DNA of 64,000 nucleotides. Origin: Paenibacillus barcinonensis (GTDB lineage: Bacteria; Bacillota; Bacilli; Paenibacillales; Paenibacillaceae). The stretch is from the NCBI RefSeq assembly GCF_003217495.1, contig NZ_QJSW01000007.1:124001-188000 (forward strand). The letters run 5' to 3'. The translations under genes and the position numbers were made by a program. Below the pieces are notes generated by a model. It saw only the letters and a list, made by a program, of their open reading frames with translations. It was not told the origin of the DNA and did no database searches. Shown here one piece after another: positions 63,826 through 64,000 of this stretch (positions are counted from its first letter, which is position 1; each line of letters begins with the position of its first letter).

Positions 63826-64000
63826 TTACTGTAGAGAATCTAAGAAAGCAATTTGGTGCGAATGAAGTTCTGAAGGATATCTCCACAACGATTCGGGAGC
63901 AGGAGGTAGTATGTGTCATCGGCCCTTCGGGGTCTGGCAAAAGCACCTTCTTGCGCTGCCTCAATCTGCTGGAGGAAGTCACGTCAGGCAAGGTCATCAT
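63822..64000 (+). CDS. glnQ: Amino-acid ABC transporter ATPase (GlnQ-like), 3' end outside window
   Basis: The first 59 codons are visible: start MITVENLRKQFGANEVLKDI, Walker A GPSGSGKST and FLRCLNLLEEVTSGKV, as in GlnQ/ArtM. 4-nt overlap with the permease. The rest lies beyond the window end. Confidence 0.92.
   Translation, partial: MITVENLRKQFGANEVLKDISTTIREQEVVCVIGPSGSGKSTFLRCLNLLEEVTSGKVI

Noticed and set aside
1..64000. CRISPR arrays, transposases, att sites, tRNA/rRNA genes
   Set aside because: None seen on reading either strand; no regularly spaced repeats, no DDE/serine/tyrosine recombinase-like protein, no cloverleaf-like gene recognised.

Overview
The window looks like a chromosomal segment of a Paenibacillus or a close relative in the Paenibacillaceae. 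This is inferred from strong AGGAGG-type ribosome binding sites, frequent GTG/TTG starts, secreted proteins ending in three SLH domains, YesN-type membrane AraC regulators paired with lipoprotein solute-binding proteins, AraR, GlnR/TnrA and Zur operators of Bacillus type, and GlnK/GlnL-like (YcbA/YcbB) regulators. I see no rRNA, tRNA, CRISPR array, prophage or insertion sequence.

Layout. (1) 1-2941: the 3' part of a large hybrid sensor kinase and its SARP/BTAD-type response regulator. (2) 3143-8293: an S-layer-anchored surface protein and a KinB-like sporulation kinase. (3) 8424-13944: L-arabinose catabolism (araR divergent from an FGGY kinase, araD and araA), with AraR operators in both promoters and a structured RNA-like element between araD and araA. 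(4) 14054-18468: a 28-codon remnant of an OmpR-type regulator, an AAC(3)-family acetyltransferase, a diguanylate cyclase and an Imm26-like protein. (5) 18503-32674, all minus strand: an eleven-gene operon that opens with GTP cyclohydrolase I, a tandem PTPS fusion and a sepiapterin-reductase-like SDR. It continues with an RsbW/RsbT-like ATPase, an alpha/beta hydrolase, a HAMP sensor without output domain, STAS, a SpoIIE/RsbU phosphatase, FapA, STAS, and ends with an EAL phosphodiesterase. Upstream of it, behind a terminator, lies a separate pseudoreceiver-PAS-GGDEF-EAL-LuxR fusion. (6) 33192-38345: a five-gene Opp/Nik/Cnt-type ABC importer with a Zur-like operator inside its promoter. (7) 38715-43267: malate:quinone oxidoreductase, a small unknown protein and a large TerD-like unknown protein. 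(8) 43500-45060 and 51900-53270: two AT-rich patches, each with a secreted protein directly followed by a small partner gene. (9) 45175-49189: a sugar-type binding lipoprotein and a membrane AraC regulator. (10) 49394-51862: an SLH-anchored PAP2 acid phosphatase. (11) 53482-59622: a TPR/SUKH protein, DinB, then a second copy of the BTAD regulator and double-kinase hybrid sensor. (12) 59782-64000: a GlnK/GlnL-like two-component system and a glutamine-type ABC transporter (last gene cut by the window end), with three perfect GlnR/TnrA boxes.

The most interesting unit is region 5. A biopterin-like set (GTP to dihydroneopterin triphosphate to 6-pyruvoyl-tetrahydropterin to a reduced biopterin-like product) shares one tightly spaced operon with a complete partner-switching cassette and a c-di-GMP phosphodiesterase. 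That suggests, but does not prove, a reduced-pterin signal or cofactor coupled to stress and c-di-GMP signalling. Start codons were chosen by ribosome binding site and family fit; where I differ from the longest open frame the entry says so.
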